From NCBI GenBank assembly GCA_017398595.1, contig JAFQFR010000027.1, forward strand, positions 1 to 64,000: a stretch of 64,000 nt of DNA. The letters are read 5' to 3'. Source of the DNA: Clostridia bacterium. Lineage in GTDB: Bacteria; Bacillota; Clostridia; Oscillospirales; CAG-272. The translations under genes and the position numbers were made by a program. Under the pieces are notes generated by a model, which was not told the origin of the DNA, searched no databases, and was given only the letters and a program-made list of their open reading frames with translations. This document shows positions 61,445 through 64,000 of the stretch, piece by piece (position 1 is the first letter of the stretch; every line of letters starts with the position of its first letter).

Positions 61445-62382
61445 AAAGCTGCTTTGTCGGTATAGACACAAGCAATTATACGACCTCTGTCGGCATTGTG
61501 GATGCGGACGGAAAGATCGTTGCAAATATTAAGAAACTGCTGCCGGTCGCGGCGGGAGAATGCGGACTGCGGCAGAGCGACGCGGTGTTTGCACATATCA
61601 AGAATCTGCCGGAAGTACTTGCGGCTGCCGATGCGGCGCTTGCAGGATATGCAGTACTCGCCGTCGGCTATTCCGCAAAGCCGAGAAATGTGGAAGGCTC
61701 GTATATGCCGTGCTTTCTGTGCGGGCAGGATGCGGCGCTTGCTTTCAGGCTCGGGAGAGGGATCCCGGCATATGCTTTTTCGCATCAGTGCGGGCACATT
61801 GCGGCAGCGCTGACTTCGTCGGATGCATGGCGCATTGCCGAAAAGCCGTTTATTGCTTTCCATGTTTCGGGCGGCACCACCGAGGTGGTACTGTGTAACA
61901 AAGCCGAGGAAGGCTTTACCACCGAAATTATCGGCGGTACGTGCGATCTCAGCGCAGGGCAGGCAATCGACCGCACAGGCGTGATGATGGAGATGCAGTT
62001 TCCATGCGGCGCGGAGCTGGAACGTGCGGCTGCTGCATACAACGGTAAGATTCCCAAGCCGAAGATCAGCGTACGGGAAGGATACTGCAATCTTTCGGGA
62101 CTGCAGAATCTTTCGGCGAAGCTGTATGCCGAAAGCGGCGACAAGGCAAAGACCGCCGCGTATGTACTGCGTTTCGTAGGCGAAACGCTTTTGCAGATGG
62201 CAAAGGATGCGCGCGACCGATACGGTGACTTGCCGATTTTGTTCGGCGGCGGTGTCATGAGCAATCAAATGATCCGCGGTATGCTGGAGCCGCTCGGAAA
62301 TGCATACTTTGCCGAGCCTGCTTTGTCGGCGGATAATGCGGTCGGCATTGCGGAATTAACAAGAAGAAGTTTTCAAAGATAG
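61441..62382 (+). CDS. TsaD/Kae1-like protein (M22 family), paralogue in the nusB-xse operon
   Basis: 313 residues of the ASKHA-type Kae1/TsaD fold: FVGIDTSNYTTSVGIVD at the start, metal-binding SHQCGHIAAAL near 117 (His-x3-His; TsaD has HxEGH), FHVSGGTTEVVL near 140 and FGGGVMSNQMIRGML near 270. True TsaD makes t6A in tRNA with TsaB, TsaC and TsaE, and is usually not in this operon. The Cys in place of Glu in the metal motif and the location suggest a distinct clostridial paralogue. It overlaps nusB by 4 bases. Confidence 0.82.
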   Translation: MKSCFVGIDTSNYTTSVGIVDADGKIVANIKKLLPVAAGECGLRQSDAVFAHIKNLPEVLAAADAALAGYAVLAVGYSAKPRNVEGSYMPCFLCGQDAALAFRLGRGIPAYAFSHQCGHIAAALTSSDAWRIAEKPFIAFHVSGGTTEVVLCNKAEEGFTTEIIGGTCDLSAGQAIDRTGVMMEMQFPCGAELERAAAAYNGKIPKPKISVREGYCNLSGLQNLSAKLYAESGDKAKTAAYVLRFVGETLLQMAKDARDRYGDLPILFGGGVMSNQMIRGMLEPLGNAYFAEPALSADNAVGIAELTRRSFQR

Positions 62383-62393
62383 GAGGCGGCGGC

Positions 62394-63647
62394 GTGGAAA
62401 ATTTCGAGGATATGTTTGCAGTGCCGAAGAGCACGACGGACGGTGCATTGACGGTTACACAGCTGAACGAATATATCAAAGCGAAGATCGATGCCGACGG
62501 CTTCCTTTCCCGTGTGATGGTAAAAGGGGAGATCTCCAACTTTACCAATCACTATAAAACAGGGCATTTTTATTTTACGGTCAAGGACGAGGGCTCTCTC
62601 ATCAAGGCGGTCATGTTTCGCAGTGCGGCAAGCAAGCTGAACTTTGTGCCCGAGAACGGCATGAAGGTTCTGGTGCGCGGCAGGGTTTCGGCTTTTGTCC
62701 GTGACGGACAGTATCAGCTGTATTGTGATGGCATGGAGCCTGACGGCATTGGTGCGCTGTACTTTGCCTTTGAACAGCTGAAAAAGAAGCTTGCGGCAGA
62801 GGGGCTCTTTGACGAAGCGCGCAAGAAGCCGCTTCCGAAGATCCCGACCCGCATCGGCGTGATCACCTCGCCGACGGGCGCGGCGATCCGCGATATTATC
62901 AACATTCTCGGCAGACGGTTTCCATATGCCAAGGTCATTTTGTATCCCGCGCTTGTGCAGGGAGCCGAGGCGGCGCCTTCCTTGATCGCGGGTATGCAGT
63001 ATTTCAATGCACAGCGCAATGTGGATGTCATCATCATCGGACGCGGCGGCGGTTCGATCGAGGATCTTTGGGCGTTTAACAGCGAGGAACTGGCACGAAC
63101 GGTGGCGGCATCCGCGATCCCGACGATCTCGGCAGTCGGACACGAGACCGACTTTACGATCTGCGATTTCGTGGCAGACAGACGCGCGCCCACACCCTCG
63201 GCGGCGGCAGAGCTCGCGGTACCCGAAACGCACGAGCTGATGCACAAGATCGACAATATTATCGGACGTATGTCGTTGCTGATTTCCAAGCGGATCGAGG
63301 GCGGCAGACAGATTTTGAATTTTTACAGCACGCAGGGCGTTTTCGCGCATCCCGAACGGATGTTCGAGGAGCGCAAAATGCAGCTTTTGATGCTTGGACA
63401 GCGCCTGGATGGTGCGGTCGGAAATAAACTGATACAAGAGCGGCATCGCCTGTCCGAGCGCACGGCAAAGCTCGAGGCGCTCAGTCCTCTCGGCATTTTG
63501 TCCCGTGGATACTCGGTTGCCACAAACGAAAGCGGCAAGGTGATCGCTTCGGTAGCCGATGCAAAAGAAGGCGAGCATTTTTCACTGAGATTGCGAGACG
63601 GTACGATGCAGGCGACCGTGGATAGTTTGGTTAGAAACGGAGAATAA
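62394..63647 (+). CDS. xseA: Exodeoxyribonuclease VII large subunit
   Basis: Degrades single-stranded DNA with XseB. 417 residues: OB-fold N-terminus (LTVTQLNEYIKAKIDAD, VKGEISNFTNHYKTGHFYFT), core IGVITSPTGAAIRDIIN near 155, GRGGGSIEDLWAFN near 217 and SAVGHETDFTICDFVADRRAPTPSAAAE near 243 (catalytic). The GTG at 62394 has an AGGAGG site six bases upstream. It lies 11 bases after the TsaD-like gene and 2 bases before xseB. Confidence 0.96.
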   Translation: MENFEDMFAVPKSTTDGALTVTQLNEYIKAKIDADGFLSRVMVKGEISNFTNHYKTGHFYFTVKDEGSLIKAVMFRSAASKLNFVPENGMKVLVRGRVSAFVRDGQYQLYCDGMEPDGIGALYFAFEQLKKKLAAEGLFDEARKKPLPKIPTRIGVITSPTGAAIRDIINILGRRFPYAKVILYPALVQGAEAAPSLIAGMQYFNAQRNVDVIIIGRGGGSIEDLWAFNSEELARTVAASAIPTISAVGHETDFTICDFVADRRAPTPSAAAELAVPETHELMHKIDNIIGRMSLLISKRIEGGRQILNFYSTQGVFAHPERMFEERKMQLLMLGQRLDGAVGNKLIQERHRLSERTAKLEALSPLGILSRGYSVATNESGKVIASVADAKEGEHFSLRLRDGTMQATVDSLVRNGE

Positions 63648-63649
63648 CG

Positions 63650-63889
63650 ATGGCAGATAAAAAAGAAAAATCCTTTGAAGAAGCGATGGCGCGCCTCGAA
63701 GAGATCGTTCGTTCTTTGGAAGGCGGCACGGCGGCTCTGGATGATTCGCTCGGACTCTTTGAAGAGGGAATTTCACTGGTAAAGCTTTGTAACGCAAAGC
63801 TGGAAGGCGCGGAACAAAAGGTCAAACTCCTTTCCAAAGGCGAGGATGGCACCCTGACCGAGATCGATTTTACCGGAGGCGGCAGATGA
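63650..63889 (+). CDS. xseB: Exodeoxyribonuclease VII small subunit
   Basis: 79 residues: SFEEAMARLEEIVRSLEGGTAALDDSLGLFEEG and the helical rest are the XseB signature. It lies 2 bases after xseA and overlaps the ispA start codon by 4 bases (ATGA). Confidence 0.95.
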   Translation: MADKKEKSFEEAMARLEEIVRSLEGGTAALDDSLGLFEEGISLVKLCNAKLEGAEQKVKLLSKGEDGTLTEIDFTGGGR

Positions 63890-64000
63890 TGCCGACGCTT
63901 TCCGAGCAGATGTGTCAGCAGGCACAAGCCGTGCAGGATACGCTGAAAGCATTTTTCGATGCGCACGCAGATACCACGCTGTATAAAGCGATGGAATACA
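63886..64000 (+). CDS. ispA: Polyprenyl/farnesyl diphosphate synthase, N-terminus only (runs out of window)
   Basis: The 38 visible residues (MMPTLSEQMCQQAQAV, ADTTLYKAMEYS) end at the LYKAMEYS-type segment that precedes the substrate-binding region of short-chain prenyltransferases. The catalytic DDxxD motifs lie outside. The position after xseB matches the usual nusB-xseA-xseB-ispA order. ATG 63886 overlaps the xseB stop; ATG 63889 is also possible. Identity therefore rests largely on context. Confidence 0.75.
   Translation, partial: MMPTLSEQMCQQAQAVQDTLKAFFDAHADTTLYKAMEY

Overview
The window reads as a chromosomal segment of a spore-forming Bacillota bacterium, most likely class Clostridia and a gut Oscillospiraceae/Ruminococcaceae-like lineage (an inference). 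The support is: SpoVT, a CtsR-McsA-McsB-ClpC operon with a textbook CtsR operator, a Bacillus-type long SRP RNA in front of dnaX-ebfC-recR, the miaB-ricA-like-mutS-mutL and holB-ricT-trmN6-rsmI neighbourhoods known from Bacillus subtilis, an S-box (SAM-I) riboswitch, an RFN (FMN) riboswitch, and strong Shine-Dalgarno sites throughout. GC content looks like the high 40s percent by eye. I see no phage, insertion sequence, CRISPR array or rRNA. One tRNA and one SRP RNA are present.

Layout. 1-4.1 kb: the 3' part of tuf, an FMN riboswitch with ribU, then two membrane-protein genes. 4.1-9.9 kb: SAM riboswitch-metK, a small membrane protein, recD2, comF and an mreB/mbl homologue. 9.9-13 kb: a MATE transporter, a secreted ComEC-type metallo-beta-lactamase protein and an ICMT-like membrane methyltransferase. 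13-19.3 kb (minus strand): two adjacent G3E/CobW GTPases, one with an extreme His/Cys-rich array, then a hairpin-dense intergenic block, guaB and comEC. The start of comEC looks frameshifted. 19.4-26 kb: mostly single genes (lactonase-like propeller, E2-like acyltransferase, spoVT, Asp/Glu racemase, HAD phosphatase, a small secreted protein, an orphan propeller, tRNA-Arg, a hotdog thioesterase). 26.2-30.5 kb: an M16 peptidase pair, lgt and folD. 30.6-31.9 kb: an ECF sigma factor with a membrane partner. 32-41 kb: miaB, a YlbF/YmcA-family gene, mutS, mutL, tgt and an FAD oxidoreductase. 41-45 kb (minus): holB, ricT/yaaT, a ferredoxin, a trmN6-like gene and rsmI. 45.5-48.5 kb: SRP RNA, dnaX, ebfC and recR. 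48.6-53.1 kb (minus): ctsR-mcsA-mcsB-clpC. 53.2-55.6 kb (minus): three genes for SpoIID-like and peptidoglycan-binding proteins. 55.8-59.1 kb: a PRPP synthetase, a DeoR regulator and an unusual MurA. 59.1-60.9 kb (minus): a DUF4358-like lipoprotein, an SGNH hydrolase and a membrane protein. 61-64 kb: nusB, a TsaD-like gene, xseA, xseB and the start of ispA.

How the genes work together. Most of the window is housekeeping: DNA repair and replication (recD2, mutSL, dnaX, holB, recR, xseAB), RNA modification (miaB, tgt, rsmI, trmN6), stress proteolysis (ctsR operon), and nucleotide, folate and methyl metabolism (guaB, prs, folD, metK). Competence-type genes are scattered (comF, comEC, the ComEC-type MBL protein, recD2). 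The most notable features are the SpoIID/PG-binding operon, a MurA with Asp at the fosfomycin-target cysteine next to a DeoR regulator, the His/Cys-array GTPase pair, the hairpin cluster at 15.2-15.4 kb and the probable comEC start frameshift. All calls were made by reading the sequence; no database search was run.
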